Source: Muribaculaceae bacterium (GTDB lineage Bacteria; Bacteroidota; Bacteroidia; Bacteroidales; Muribaculaceae). From it: a stretch of 41,649 nt of DNA. The notes below the pieces were generated by a model, which had not been told where the DNA came from, did not search any database, and saw nothing but the letters and a program-made list of their open reading frames with translations. The DNA lies in the NCBI GenBank assembly GCA_017621055.1, contig JAGATX010000031.1, forward strand, positions 1 through 41,649. The letters are read 5' to 3'. The position numbers and the translations under genes are program-made. Positions 7,344 to 16,622 of the stretch are shown here, one piece after another (the first letter of the stretch is position 1; the number at the start of each line of letters is the position of its first letter).

Positions 7344-8589
7344 GATAGCGCTGATAGTATTATGTCGTCTGGTCGTCGGCGCCGTATTTATGGTGTCGGG
7401 CTGGGCCAAGGCCGTGGACCCTTGGGGCTTTATCTTCAAAGTCGAGGAGTATATCGCGGTGTGGGGCGCCCATGTGCCGCGCGAGGTTGTGCTCGCGGGG
7501 TGTGTGGCGCTGTCGGCCATAGAGTTCAGCACGGGGCTGCAGATAGCGACAGGGTGTTTCAAACGCGCCGCCGTATGGATTGCGGCCGCCATGATGGCCT
7601 TCATGCTTCCATTGACGGTGTATATCGCCATAGCCAATCCTGTGAGCGACTGCGGCTGCTTCGGCGATTTCATGCATTTGTCGAACACGGCCACTCTTGC
7701 GAAGAACATAGTCATTACGGCGCTGATAGTGCTTCTGATAAAGTATAACCGGCGGCTACGCGGTTTCTACCCGGCGCCTGTCCAGTGGCTCGTTATAGTC
7801 GGCGCTCTCGGCTATCCGCTGGTGCTCAGTTTCATAGGCTATCAGGTGCAGCCCGTTGTCGATTTCCGCCCGTTTCCATTAGGAAGCGATATTTTCCATG
7901 GTGCCGGCGCCGATGAAGCAACAGAGGAGCTGTACGTCTACGAGAAGGGTGGCCAACGCAGTGAATTTGCGCTGGACGCCCTCCCTGACAGCACCTGGAC
8001 GTTTGTTGAGACTACTGGTGGCTCTGCCGGCAATGCTGCGATAGCCGTGCGCGACAGCGAGGGCGACGATGTTGCCGACGATATTCTCGACACCGATTCC
8101 GATGCAGCCCAGGCATGGCTGATTATCACTGCTCCTGACGTGCAGTTCCTTTCGAGCGCCCGTTTTCTGGAGCGTCTGAACAGCTATTTCACTTCTCGCG
8201 GTGTGGAGTTCATTGCTATAGCCGCGGGCAGTGGCGCCGAAGAGTGGCGGCAGCTCACGCGCCCCGAATTCGATGTCTATTCCGCCGAAGATACGGCACT
8301 TAAGGAGCTTGTTCGCGGCGATGCCGCCCTTATCTACACCCGTGGCGGAGTGATAAAGTGGAAAAGCACGCTGGCGGCAATCGACCGGCGAGTTGCCGAC
8401 GATTGCGACACCTCGCATAACTTCGCCGAAGAGGTGCGGCCCGTCGACGACGGCAAAACGGCACTCGCGCTCACAGGTATTCTCGTGGTTTACCTCCTCG
8501 TTGTGGGCCTTTTGGGTCAGTCGCCCAAAATGTTGAGGGCTATGGGCAATTTAAACCGCCGGCTGCTTTCGCGGTTCACAAAAAATTAG
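7327..8589 (+). CDS. DoxX/MauE-like membrane protein with C-terminal extracytoplasmic domain
   Basis: A 420-residue protein. Residues 1-140 have four membrane segments like the DoxX/MauE family (FMVSGWAKAVDPWGFIFKVE at 21-40; CGCFGD at 109-114, with a vicinal-type Cys pair). A fifth segment at about 152-172 leads into a polar domain of about 210 residues, and a last membrane helix lies at about 375-397. The polar domain has an AWLIITAPDVQFLS strand and a GVEFIAIAAGS strand suggestive of a divergent thioredoxin-like fold, without a CxxC pair. A role in disulfide or quinone redox chemistry is possible but inferred. ATG at 7327 is preferred to the in-frame TTG at 7315; it overlaps the DUF1599 gene by 17 bases. 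Widely conserved beside tpiA in Bacteroidetes. Confidence 0.82.
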   Translation: MPRKGEIALIVLCRLVVGAVFMVSGWAKAVDPWGFIFKVEEYIAVWGAHVPREVVLAGCVALSAIEFSTGLQIATGCFKRAAVWIAAAMMAFMLPLTVYIAIANPVSDCGCFGDFMHLSNTATLAKNIVITALIVLLIKYNRRLRGFYPAPVQWLVIVGALGYPLVLSFIGYQVQPVVDFRPFPLGSDIFHGAGADEATEELYVYEKGGQRSEFALDALPDSTWTFVETTGGSAGNAAIAVRDSEGDDVADDILDTDSDAAQAWLIITAPDVQFLSSARFLERLNSYFTSRGVEFIAIAAGSGAEEWRQLTRPEFDVYSAEDTALKELVRGDAALIYTRGGVIKWKSTLAAIDRRVADDCDTSHNFAEEVRPVDDGKTALALTGILVVYLLVVGLLGQSPKMLRAMGNLNRRLLSRFTKN

Positions 8590-8597
8590 TAATTTTG
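8590..8597 (+). promoter_or_regulatory. -7 element of the tpiA promoter
   Basis: TAATTTTG matches TAnnTTTG. The -33 element is weak: TTTC at 8567-8570 with a 19-base spacer. The tpiA ATG is 46 bases downstream. This would let tpiA, the SPOR gene and folE be transcribed independently of the ftsX operon. Confidence 0.65.
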
Positions 8598-8642
8598 CAC
8601 GCCGAAAGGCTCTACAACGACATAAAAACATAACATACAGAT

Positions 8643-9398
8643 ATGAGAAAGAACATAGTAGCAGGCAACTGGAAGATGAACACCACTGTTCCCGAAGGAG
8701 TTGCCCTGGCAAAAGAAGTTAACGAAGCCCTCAAGGGCGCAACCGTGAACTGCGACGTAATAATCTGCACACCCTTCACCCATCTTGTTCCCGTAGCTCA
8801 GAGCATCGACAGCGAGGTTCTGGGTCTCGGTGCCGAGAACTGCGCGGATCACGAAAAAGGGGCATATACCGGCGAGGTTTCTGCCGCCATGGTTGCCTCG
8901 ACAGGCGCCCAGTACGTTATTCTGGGTCACAGTGAACGGCGCCAGTACTACGGCGAGACAGCAGCCACTCTTCGCGAGAAAGTGGCTCTGGCTCTTGCCA
9001 ACGGCCTCAAGCCCATTTTCTGCATCGGCGAAGTTCTTGAGGAGCGCGAAGCAGGCAAACACTTCGAAGTAGTGGGCAAACAGGTTGAGGAAGGTCTTTT
9101 CAACCTCAGCGCCGAAGATTTCGGAAAGATCATCCTTGCCTACGAGCCCGTATGGGCCATCGGTACCGGCAAGACGGCCACAGCCGATCAGGCCGAGGAA
9201 ATGCACGCCTTCATCCGCGGCACCGTCGAGAAAAAATACGGCAAAGCCGTTGCCGAGAACACCTCGATCCTCTACGGCGGCAGCTGCAAACCCTCCAACG
9301 CCAAGGAACTTTTTGCCAAGCCCGATGTCGACGGCGGTCTCATAGGCGGCGCCTCGCTCAAATGCGGCGACTTCATGGGTATTGTCAGCGCTTTCTGA
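8643..9398 (+). CDS. tpiA: Triosephosphate isomerase
   Basis: A 251-residue cytosolic TIM-barrel enzyme that interconverts dihydroxyacetone phosphate and glyceraldehyde 3-phosphate in glycolysis and gluconeogenesis. The active-site residues are in place: Asn9 and Lys11 in GNWKMN, His96 in LGHSERR and the catalytic base Glu168 in [14 protein letters not shown], which also carries the flexible loop 6. The C-terminal phosphate-binding YGGSC and GGLIGGASL segments are present. The length is standard. Codon use is more A-ending and C-ending than its neighbours, as expected of a highly expressed gene. It has its own promoter-like sequence. Confidence 0.98.
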   Translation: MRKNIVAGNWKMNTTVPEGVALAKEVNEALKGATVNCDVIICTPFTHLVPVAQSIDSEVLGLGAENCADHEKGAYTGEVSAAMVASTGAQYVILGHSERRQYYGETAATLREKVALALANGLKPIFCIGEVLEEREAGKHFEVVGKQVEEGLFNLSAEDFGKIILAYEPVWAIGTGKTATADQAEEMHAFIRGTVEKKYGKAVAENTSILYGGSCKPSNAKELFAKPDVDGGLIGGASLKCGDFMGIVSAF

Positions 9399-9425
9399 GC
9401 TAATAAGCATATACAGGACATAACG

Positions 9426-9962
9426 ATGAAACGGAAGTTCACCGCAGTCATTGCTGCCGTCGCCGCCTTAGCGGCCTCGGCGCAGGAGCCCGCGGCAGGG
9501 CCGATATCGGCCACAGCTGCGGCAACGACTGCCGTGGCGCTGCCCGACAGTGTGACCACAATAGTGGACAATATCAACGACTCGGGCAATATCACCGTCG
9601 AGCAGCCGGCTGCGCTTGCAGCTCTTGTGCAGCCTGCACAGGGCGTTGTTGCGGACAGCGAAAGCGGCACGACCGCCCCCGCTGCTGCCGCCGCCACCCG
9701 CAGCGGCTACCGCGTGCAGGTTTTCGACGACAACAATCCGCGCACGGCGCGCGCGCAGAGCGAACAGCGGCGGCGTCAGCTTCTCGAGGCTTTCCCGCAG
9801 TGGCCGTGCTATGTGAGCTTCAATTCGCCGTACTGGCAGGTGCGTGTGGGCGATTTCACCACGCGCGGACAGGCCGAAGCGGCCCTCGCCGAGATCCGCG
9901 ACGCCTTCCCATCCACCGCGGCTTACATCCGCATTGTCCGCGATAAAATCAATATCGAATAA
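9426..9962 (+). CDS. Exported SPOR-domain protein
   Basis: A 178-residue protein. It has a signal peptide (MKRKFTAVIAAVAALAASAQ, cleavage probably after the ASA), a low-complexity Ala-rich linker (about 22-90) and a C-terminal SPOR domain (about 98-176: GYRVQVFDDN, WPCYVSFNSPYWQVRVGDF and AAYIRIV). SPOR domains bind glycan strands stripped of stem peptides, which targets proteins to the division septum. The domain has the four-strand, two-helix pattern with the usual YxVRVGxF-like strand. Its stop directly abuts the folE start (TAA-ATG). Confidence 0.88.
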   Translation: MKRKFTAVIAAVAALAASAQEPAAGPISATAAATTAVALPDSVTTIVDNINDSGNITVEQPAALAALVQPAQGVVADSESGTTAPAAAAATRSGYRVQVFDDNNPRTARAQSEQRRRQLLEAFPQWPCYVSFNSPYWQVRVGDFTTRGQAEAALAEIRDAFPSTAAYIRIVRDKINIE

Positions 9963-10535
9963 ATGGAGCAACTCACCGAGAGCGAACGCATAGAGGCTAT
10001 TGCCGGCCATGTCGACGCCATCATGCGTCTGTTAGGCGAAAATCCGGAGCGTGAGGGGCTTGTCAAGACCCCCGTCCGGGCGGCCAAGGCGCTGTGGTTC
10101 CTCACCTCTGGCTATCGTGCCGATGCCGATGCCACGGTGCGCAGGGCGCTGTTCACCCACGAGGGCTCGCAGATGATAGTGGTGAAGGACATCGAGTTCT
10201 ACTCGCTGTGCGAGCACCATATACTGCCGTTTTTCGGGACGGTGAGCGTGGGTTATATACCCGACGGCAAGATAGTTGGTCTGAGCAAGATAGCGCGCCT
10301 TGTCAACGTCTATGCCCGGCGCCTGCAGGTGCAGGAGCGTTTCACGGCGCAGCTCGCCGACAGTCTGCTGCAAATGCTGGGTGCCCGCGGCGTGATTGTG
10401 AAGTGCACGGCCGGACATCTGTGCATGAAGATGCGCGGCGTGGAGAAGCAGAACAGCAGCACCACCACCATGCACTATAACGGCGTGTTCGTCGATGATG
10501 CTGCCTTGCGTGCCGAGTTCACGGCCCAATTATAA
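9963..10535 (+). CDS. folE: GTP cyclohydrolase I (FolE)
   Basis: A 190-residue enzyme that converts GTP to 7,8-dihydroneopterin triphosphate, the first step of folate (and, through QueD, preQ1) synthesis. Zinc ligands are visible at Cys83 and His86 in [12 protein letters not shown] and at Cys154 in GHLCMKMRG. The [18 protein letters not shown] core and the C-terminal QNSSTTT segment are standard. The length is typical of type IA enzymes. It is the last gene of the tpiA-SPOR-folE run and is followed by a strong hairpin. Confidence 0.97.
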   Translation: MEQLTESERIEAIAGHVDAIMRLLGENPEREGLVKTPVRAAKALWFLTSGYRADADATVRRALFTHEGSQMIVVKDIEFYSLCEHHILPFFGTVSVGYIPDGKIVGLSKIARLVNVYARRLQVQERFTAQLADSLLQMLGARGVIVKCTAGHLCMKMRGVEKQNSSTTTMHYNGVFVDDAALRAEFTAQL

Positions 10536-10565
10536 TTCGCTTTTTTTTGCAGTAACGTATAAAAA

Positions 10566-10596
10566 CTAAGGCGTCGGATTATCTCCGGCGCCTTAG
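10566..10596. terminator. 13-bp hairpin after folE
   Basis: CTAAGGCGTCGGA (10566-10578) pairs with TCCGGCGCCTTAG (10584-10596) with one G-U pair and a TTATC loop. On the plus strand it is preceded by AAAAA and not followed by a T run. On the minus strand it is followed by TTTTTAT. It probably ends the folE transcript, but the U tract belongs to minus-strand transcription. Confidence 0.7.
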
Positions 10597-10871
10597 CCAC
10601 GTTTCAACTATTTATCTATGAGTGCCGCATGCCCGGTATCACTACCTTGCATGAGGCGAGGGATGCCTTGCTTGTGCTGTCCTTTGTATATAAAACAACT
10701 GCGGGCGCTTATTTCTTTGAGAATTAATGTAAAAGAATATAATAAGTATTTACAAAAGTAGTCCGCGGGAGCGGCCGGGAGTGAACAAAACGAGGCGTTC
10801 GATACTTATTTATATAAACTGCCGGCACGCCGGAGCGAGGGCCGTGCAGACGTATCAACTCAACCTCGTCT
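10597..10871. other. Intergenic region upstream of the efflux operon
   Basis: No gene is recognised in these 275 bases. They hold an inverted repeat AATAAGTAT (10741-10749) and ATACTTATT (10802-10810), separated by a GC-rich stretch, and a small CCGG-cacg-CCGG hairpin near 10822. I find no good TTTG/TAnnTTTG promoter on the plus strand. The inverted repeat is a candidate operator or structured leader for the pump genes. Confidence 0.4.
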
Positions 10872-12251
10872 ATGAGAAGATTTGCATCAATATGCTTTTT
10901 CGTGGCTGTCGGCACGGCGGTGGCCACGGCCGAAATCACACCCGCTGATGCGCTGCCGGCGCAGTGGTGCATCAGCGACTCGCTGCTTACCGATACTGCC
11001 GATGCCGATAACGCGCGGTGGTGGCGGGCTTTCGGCGACGTGACCCTCGACAGTCTGGTCACCCTTGCGCGCCACAACAACTATGATGCTGCTGCGGCGC
11101 GTGCCCGCATCGACATGGCACGTGCGGCAGTGGGGAGCGCCCGCGCCGCCTATTATCCCAATCTGGGCCTTTCGGCCTCGTATGCCAGCGAGCGCACCGC
11201 CGGCGAGAGCTATAACGTTTTCAGCGGCACGGTGACCATGAGCTGGGAGGTTGATGTCTTCGGCAAGATCACGGCGCAGGTGCGACAGCAGCGTGCGCAG
11301 GTACGACTCAGCGCCGCGGAGTATGGCGCCGTTATGACGTCGCTCGAGGCCGAGGTAGCGTCGACATACGTAGGGCTGCTGTCGGCACGCGCGCAGTTAG
11401 GGGTGGCGCGCACACACACCGCCAGTCAGGAACACATTGTACAGACAACTGAAGGACGCTTTGAAAGCGGGCTGGCATCTAAGCTTGATGTAGCTCAGGC
11501 CCGTACTCTCTATTATTCGACGATAGCGTCGATACCTATGCTTGAGGCGCAGATCGAAGCGGCCGTCAATGCGCTTGCTGTGCTTACGGCGGTGCCACGC
11601 GGCGAGCTGCCGCAGGGCGTTTTCAGCGCCGACACCCTGCCTGACTACCGTAATATAGTAGCCACGGGCGTGCCGGCCGACATATTGCGTCGTCGTCCTG
11701 ATATCGTGGAGGCCGAGCGACGTGTGGACATCGCCGGTTCGGCCTTGGGAATAGCCCGCAAGGAATATCTGCCGTCGCTCACAATCCAGGGGAGCATAGG
11801 CACCACGTCACACCGTGCCGGCGACCTTTTCACATCGCCGAGTTTCACATATTCGATAGCCCCGACGCTGTCGTGGACCATTTTCGACGGCCTCAGCCGC
11901 CACTATGCCGCCGTCGAGGCCCGCGAAAACCTGCGCGCGGCAGTCGACAGCTATAATATGGTCGTTCTCAATGCCGTGCGCGAGGTCAACGACGCCATAA
12001 CGCGCTATGGCTCGACAACGGAATACATAGCGCTCACCCGTCAGGTGGTTGAAAACGCCGCCGAGAGCGTGCGTCTGTCGGTCGACCTTTATCGGCAGGG
12101 CCTGACGGCATTTACCAACGTAGACGATGCCGAACTGAATTATCTAACTTACGAAAATAGCCTTGTCACCGCAAAAGCGCAGGCAATCAATGCATTGATA
12201 GACCTATATAAAGCACTTGGCGGCGGATGGCAGCAGGATCAGACGCTATGA
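10872..12251 (+). CDS. TolC-like outer-membrane efflux channel (NodT/OprM type)
   Basis: A 459-residue protein with an N-terminal signal peptide (MRRFASICFFVAVGTAVATA). No lipobox Cys is seen, unlike OprM. Two repeated outer-membrane efflux protein domains follow: the first around 50-240 (WWRAFGDVTLDSLVTLA; ALEAEVASTYVGLLSARAQL; SKLDVAQARTLYYS) and the second around 260-450 (RRRPDIVEAERRVDIAGSALGIARKEYLPSLTIQGSIG; PTLSWTIFDGLSR). The protein forms the trimeric outer-membrane duct of a tripartite RND exporter. Its stop overlaps the adaptor start as ATGA, which ties the two in translation. Confidence 0.93.
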   Translation: MRRFASICFFVAVGTAVATAEITPADALPAQWCISDSLLTDTADADNARWWRAFGDVTLDSLVTLARHNNYDAAAARARIDMARAAVGSARAAYYPNLGLSASYASERTAGESYNVFSGTVTMSWEVDVFGKITAQVRQQRAQVRLSAAEYGAVMTSLEAEVASTYVGLLSARAQLGVARTHTASQEHIVQTTEGRFESGLASKLDVAQARTLYYSTIASIPMLEAQIEAAVNALAVLTAVPRGELPQGVFSADTLPDYRNIVATGVPADILRRRPDIVEAERRVDIAGSALGIARKEYLPSLTIQGSIGTTSHRAGDLFTSPSFTYSIAPTLSWTIFDGLSRHYAAVEARENLRAAVDSYNMVVLNAVREVNDAITRYGSTTEYIALTRQVVENAAESVRLSVDLYRQGLTAFTNVDDAELNYLTYENSLVTAKAQAINALIDLYKALGGGWQQDQTL

Positions 12252-13363
12252 AAACAGCGAACATTCAAATACTTCTCGCAGCCCTGGCTTTAGCGGCCCC
12301 GGCATGCTCCCATAAGGCCGGCGAGACGGCAGAAACTCCGCAGACTGTCGATGTAGCCCTCCCGGAGGTCGATTCAGTGGTCATTTACCATGATTATCCG
12401 GGCACGCTGGCGGCGTTCAGCACTGCCGATATAGTGGCCCGTGTCGACGGCTACATCACCTCGATGAATTACACCGGCGGCGACTTTGTGCGTCGCGGCG
12501 ATGTTCTGTATACTATCGAGGACCGCAACTACCGCGACGCCGTAGAGGAGGCACGTTCGGCGCTTGCCACCGCCGAGAGTCAGGCCGTCTACGCCCGCGA
12601 CCACTATGCGGCGCTGTGCCGAGCCCTCGAGAGCGACGCCGTGAGCCGCATGGAAGTTGCGCAGGGCCGCTCGGCCATGGAAACTGCCGAGGCGGCCATA
12701 CAGAGCGCCCGCGCCCGCCTCAACACGGCGCAGACACAGCTGGGATACTGTACCGTCCGTGCACCTTTCGACGGTCACGTCACCATCAACGATTATTCTG
12801 TCGGCGCATATGTCAGCGGAGCGGGGGCGCCGGTGAAACTCGCCACCATCTATGCCGACGCCCGCATGCTCGCCCGCTTCGGCATTGAGGACGAGACATA
12901 TCTCGGTGTGATCCGTTCCAACATAGAGCAGGGGCATGTGGACTATACCGCCATGCCGGTGGCCTTTTCCGACAGCCTGCCTCACCGCTACACGGCCAAT
13001 CTGGACTATATGTCGCCGGCAATCGACACCTCGACGGGCACTATGACACTCGAGGCCGTGGTGGAGAACCCGTACAACGAACTGCGCGCCGGTATGTTCG
13101 TGAGCATCAGTCTGCCGGTAGGCAACGAACCGCACGCCATCCTTGTGAAGGACATTTCCATATCTTCTGACCAGCGCGGAAAGTATGTATATGTTGTCAA
13201 CGACTCAAACAAGGTTGTCTATACACCCGTGCAGACCGGAGGCCTTGTGCGCGACAGCATGCGGATAGTCACCTCGGGACTCGACGCCGATTCGCGCTAT
13301 GTTACCCGCGCACTGATGCGCGTGCGCGACGGCATGACTGTTGAACCCCATACCGTAAGATAA
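12248..13363 (+). CDS. RND efflux periplasmic adaptor (membrane fusion lipoprotein)
   Basis: A 371-residue AcrA/MexA-type adaptor. The start at 12248 gives MKTANIQILLAALALAAPACS with a probable lipid-attachment Cys20, and it overlaps the channel gene stop as ATGA; the in-frame ATG at 12227 would add seven residues and is less likely. The barrel-sandwich hybrid halves are visible (VRRGDVLYTIEDRNY and YCTVRAPFDGHV), flanking an alpha-helical hairpin rich in Ala, Glu and Arg (about 98-160). Beta-barrel and membrane-proximal segments follow (GTMTLEAVVENPYNELRAGMFVSISLP). It links the inner-membrane pump to the outer-membrane channel. One base separates its stop from the pump start. Confidence 0.94.
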   Translation: MKTANIQILLAALALAAPACSHKAGETAETPQTVDVALPEVDSVVIYHDYPGTLAAFSTADIVARVDGYITSMNYTGGDFVRRGDVLYTIEDRNYRDAVEEARSALATAESQAVYARDHYAALCRALESDAVSRMEVAQGRSAMETAEAAIQSARARLNTAQTQLGYCTVRAPFDGHVTINDYSVGAYVSGAGAPVKLATIYADARMLARFGIEDETYLGVIRSNIEQGHVDYTAMPVAFSDSLPHRYTANLDYMSPAIDTSTGTMTLEAVVENPYNELRAGMFVSISLPVGNEPHAILVKDISISSDQRGKYVYVVNDSNKVVYTPVQTGGLVRDSMRIVTSGLDADSRYVTRALMRVRDGMTVEPHTVR

Positions 13364-13364
13364 T

Positions 13365-16300
13365 ATGTTCAGCCGTTTTTTCATCGACCGTCCGATTTTC
13401 GCGACCGTCATAGCCATCCTCATGGTTCTTGCCGGACTTCTAACTGTCAAGAGCCTGCCGGTTGCCCAATACCCCGACATCACGCCGCCTACGGTGTATG
13501 TCATGGCAACTTATCCGGGTGCCGACGCCGAAACAGTGGCCGAAACGGTGGGCGTGCCTATCGAGCAGCAGGTCAACGGCGTGGACGATATGTTGTACAT
13601 GAGTTCGTCCAGCGGCAGCGACGGCTCTTACAGCCTTGAGATAACCTTCGAGACTGGCACCGACCTCGATATCGCCGCCGTGAAGATCCAGAACCGTGTC
13701 AGCCAGGCGGAGGCTGTGCTTCCGACGGCAGTAAAACAGCAGGGCGTGTCGGTGATGTCTCGCTCGTCGGACATGATATTGTTCGTGGGTCTCGAGACAG
13801 ACCGCCCCGACCTGTACGACGGCCTGTTTCTCACCAACTATGCGCAACTCAACATAGTCGATGCCCTTTCGCGCATCGACGGTGTGGGCAATGTCGAGGC
13901 TTTCGGCGCCGGCAGTTACAGTATGCGCGTATGGCTCGACCCCGAACTCATGCGTGTGCGGGGCGTAACGGCCTCGGACGTCATGCAGGCTATCTCCAGT
14001 CAGAACATGCAGGTATCGGCCGGCTCTGCCGGCGCACCGCCCTCCGACAACGGCCAGCTCTTCGAGTTTACGCTCACCTCGGCCGGACGCCTCGACGACC
14101 CGGAACAGTTCGCCGACATTGTTCTGCGCACGAACCCCGACGGTTCGATGCTCCGGTTGGGCGATGTTGCGCGGGTCGAGCTCGGCAGCCAGTCGTACTC
14201 CATGGTTTCGAACGTCAGCGGCCACCAGGCCGGTCTCATAGGCATCAGCCAGCGACCCGGCGCAAACGCCCTGGAGGTGGCCAAGGCCTGCGAGAGAAAA
14301 CTTGAGGAACTGAGTGTATATTTTCCTGATAATATCCATTATCGTATAATCCTGAATACCACCGATTTCGTTACGGCATCTATCGATGAGGTGCTTGTCA
14401 CCTTCCTGGAGACGACACTCATTGTCATGCTCGTCATCATGTTGTTTCTTCAGAACTGGCGTGCTGTGGTTATCCCGATGATAACCATTCCGGTCTCGCT
14501 GGTGGCTACCTTTGCGGTGATGAAACTGCTGGGCTTTACCCTCAATACCCTCACGCTTTTCGGTCTTGTGCTTGCCATCGCCATTGTGGTGGACGACGCC
14601 ATAGTGGTGGTCGAGGACTGTTCCCGATTAGTGGACCAAGGCACAATGACGCCGCGTCAGGCCGCCGAGAAAGCCATGAGCGAGCTGCAGGGGCCTGTCG
14701 TGGGCGAGGTGCTGGTGCTCCTGTCGGTGTTTATTCCCACGGCGTTCATTTCGGGCATCACCGGCGAGCTGTATAAACAGTTCGCCATCACCATAGCGGT
14801 GTCGACGGCTTTCTCCGGCTTGAATGCGCTGACTTTCACGCCCGCCATGTGCGCGTTGTTCCTCAAGAAGAGGGCAGGGCAGCCCAAATTTATCGTCTAC
14901 CGGTGGTTCAACAGAATCGAGGAAAAGGTCCGGGGTGCATATACATCCACCGTGGGCCGGCTGCTCAAACGCCCGGTGCTCACCGTCCTTGCCTTCATCA
15001 TTATCTGCGGCGTTGCTTTCTGGGGCTTTACCCGCTGGCCAAAGAGCTATGTGCCCCAGGAGGATATGGGTTATTTCCTCACAAGTGTCGAGCTGCCGGA
15101 CGGCGCCTCGCTCGAGCGCACCGACAGCGTTATGAACAGGCTCTCGGAATTGATACGCACCCAACCTCAGGTCCGCGATGTCATCAGCGTGGCGGGCAAC
15201 TCATTTGTCGGAGGCGGAGCAAGCAGCAATGTCGGCTCAATGTTCGTGGTTCTCAAGCCCTGGAGCGAACGCAAGGGCAAGGATAACAGCGTCGATGCCG
15301 TCATGGCTGCCGTCGACCGGCTGTCGGCGTCTATTCAGGAGGCCGTGATATTCAGCGTCAACCCGCCGGCAATACCGGGTCTGGGCACGACGTCGGGCCT
15401 GGAGATGCAGCTGCTCGACATCAACAATCTTGGCGCCGCCGAGCTTGCGCGGGCCGTCGAGGCAGTGCAACGCGACGCCGCCGACGTGCCCGAACTGACA
15501 TCGGTGACATCGATGTATCGCGGTGAAGTACCCCAGTACAATATCAAGGTGGACCGCGACCGGGTGAAGATGCATTCGCTCACCCTCGAGAGCGTTTATT
15601 CGGCATTGAGCGCATATATGGGCACCGGTTATGTGAACGATTTTGTGAAATTCGGCCGCACGTATCAGGTACTTGTCAGCGGCGATGCCGCCTCGCGCGC
15701 GCATCCCGAGGATGTCCTCGCCCTGAGCGTGCGCAATTCGCTGGGCGACATGGTACCCTTCGCCGCCTTCGCCACCGTGGAGCCCGACATGGGCGTGCCC
15801 GTGGTGAACCGCTACAATATGTACAGCACGGCGGCGCTGACCGGAAATATGGCGCCGCATGTGAGCAGTGCCGACGGCATAGCGGCCATGGAAGATATAG
15901 TGAAACGTACACTCGGGAATAGTTTCTCCTATGCGTGGACGGGCGAGGCATACCAGCAGACGCAGAGCGGTACAACAATCACCATGACCTTGCTCTTCGC
16001 CATTATCGTAACAATTCTTGTGCTCGCCGCCCAGTATGAGAGCTGGACCGACCCAATTGCCGTTGTGGCCACCACACCTACGGCTATCCTCGGCACGGTG
16101 ATAGGATGCATATTCCTCAACCAGAGTATAAGCATCTACACTCAGATCGGCATCATCCTTCTGTTAGGCATGGCCGCCAAGAACGCCATCCTCATCGTGG
16201 AGTATGCCATGGACTACCGCAAGGGCGGCACACCGATACGGCAGGCGGCCCTCGACGCCGGCGACATCCGCTTCCGGCCCATAGCCATGACGGCTCTGGC

Positions 16301-16544
16301 CTTTGTCTTCGGTGTGATGCCCATGATCTTCGCCACGGGTGCCGGCGCCGCCAGCCGCGTGGCCCTGGGTACCGCCGTGGTGTTCGGCATGGCCGTCAAC
16401 GCCATTGTAGGCACTCTCTTCGTGCCCCCGCTGTGGGAGTTGCTGCAGACCTTCCGCGAGCGCTACCTGTCGCGCATTTTCGGAGGCCCGACACCACCAC
16501 AGCAGCCCTCCGGCGGCTCTCCCTCCGGCGCCGACAGTATTTGA
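13365..16544 (+). CDS. RND multidrug efflux pump, AcrB/HAE1 family
   Basis: A 1059-residue inner-membrane proton-driven exporter that takes up drugs or bile-type compounds from the periplasm and inner leaflet. The start MFSRFFIDRPIFATVIAIL is typical of the HAE1 family. The proton-relay Asp pair lies in AIVVDDAIVVVED (Asp410 and Asp411). A relay Lys in MAAKNAILIVEYAMD and an Arg in DIRFRPIAMTALAF correspond to AcrB Lys940 and Arg971. The two large periplasmic loops and twelve membrane segments are all accounted for by length. It is third in the operon after channel and adaptor, and no regulator gene is adjacent. Substrates cannot be predicted. Confidence 0.96.
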   Translation: MFSRFFIDRPIFATVIAILMVLAGLLTVKSLPVAQYPDITPPTVYVMATYPGADAETVAETVGVPIEQQVNGVDDMLYMSSSSGSDGSYSLEITFETGTDLDIAAVKIQNRVSQAEAVLPTAVKQQGVSVMSRSSDMILFVGLETDRPDLYDGLFLTNYAQLNIVDALSRIDGVGNVEAFGAGSYSMRVWLDPELMRVRGVTASDVMQAISSQNMQVSAGSAGAPPSDNGQLFEFTLTSAGRLDDPEQFADIVLRTNPDGSMLRLGDVARVELGSQSYSMVSNVSGHQAGLIGISQRPGANALEVAKACERKLEELSVYFPDNIHYRIILNTTDFVTASIDEVLVTFLETTLIVMLVIMLFLQNWRAVVIPMITIPVSLVATFAVMKLLGFTLNTLTLFGLVLAIAIVVDDAIVVVEDCSRLVDQGTMTPRQAAEKAMSELQGPVVGEVLVLLSVFIPTAFISGITGELYKQFAITIAVSTAFSGLNALTFTPAMCALFLKKRAGQPKFIVYRWFNRIEEKVRGAYTSTVGRLLKRPVLTVLAFIIICGVAFWGFTRWPKSYVPQEDMGYFLTSVELPDGASLERTDSVMNRLSELIRTQPQVRDVISVAGNSFVGGGASSNVGSMFVVLKPWSERKGKDNSVDAVMAAVDRLSASIQEAVIFSVNPPAIPGLGTTSGLEMQLLDINNLGAAELARAVEAVQRDAADVPELTSVTSMYRGEVPQYNIKVDRDRVKMHSLTLESVYSALSAYMGTGYVNDFVKFGRTYQVLVSGDAASRAHPEDVLALSVRNSLGDMVPFAAFATVEPDMGVPVVNRYNMYSTAALTGNMAPHVSSADGIAAMEDIVKRTLGNSFSYAWTGEAYQQTQSGTTITMTLLFAIIVTILVLAAQYESWTDPIAVVATTPTAILGTVIGCIFLNQSISIYTQIGIILLLGMAAKNAILIVEYAMDYRKGGTPIRQAALDAGDIRFRPIAMTALAFVFGVMPMIFATGAGAASRVALGTAVVFGMAVNAIVGTLFVPPLWELLQTFRERYLSRIFGGPTPPQQPSGGSPSGADSI

Positions 16545-16556
16545 CATGCAAGTTTT

Positions 16557-16588
16557 TTTGGCAGTTAGGCAAATGTTGGTTAACTTTG
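16557..16588 (+). promoter_or_regulatory. Bacteroidetes-type promoter of the S9 peptidase gene
   Basis: TTTG at 16557-16560, exactly 20 bases, then TAACTTTG at 16581-16588. The peptidase ATG is 34 bases downstream. A perfect consensus match. Confidence 0.87.
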
Positions 16589-16622
16589 CTGTGATAACAC
16601 ATAATGAAGCATTGTTGACAAT

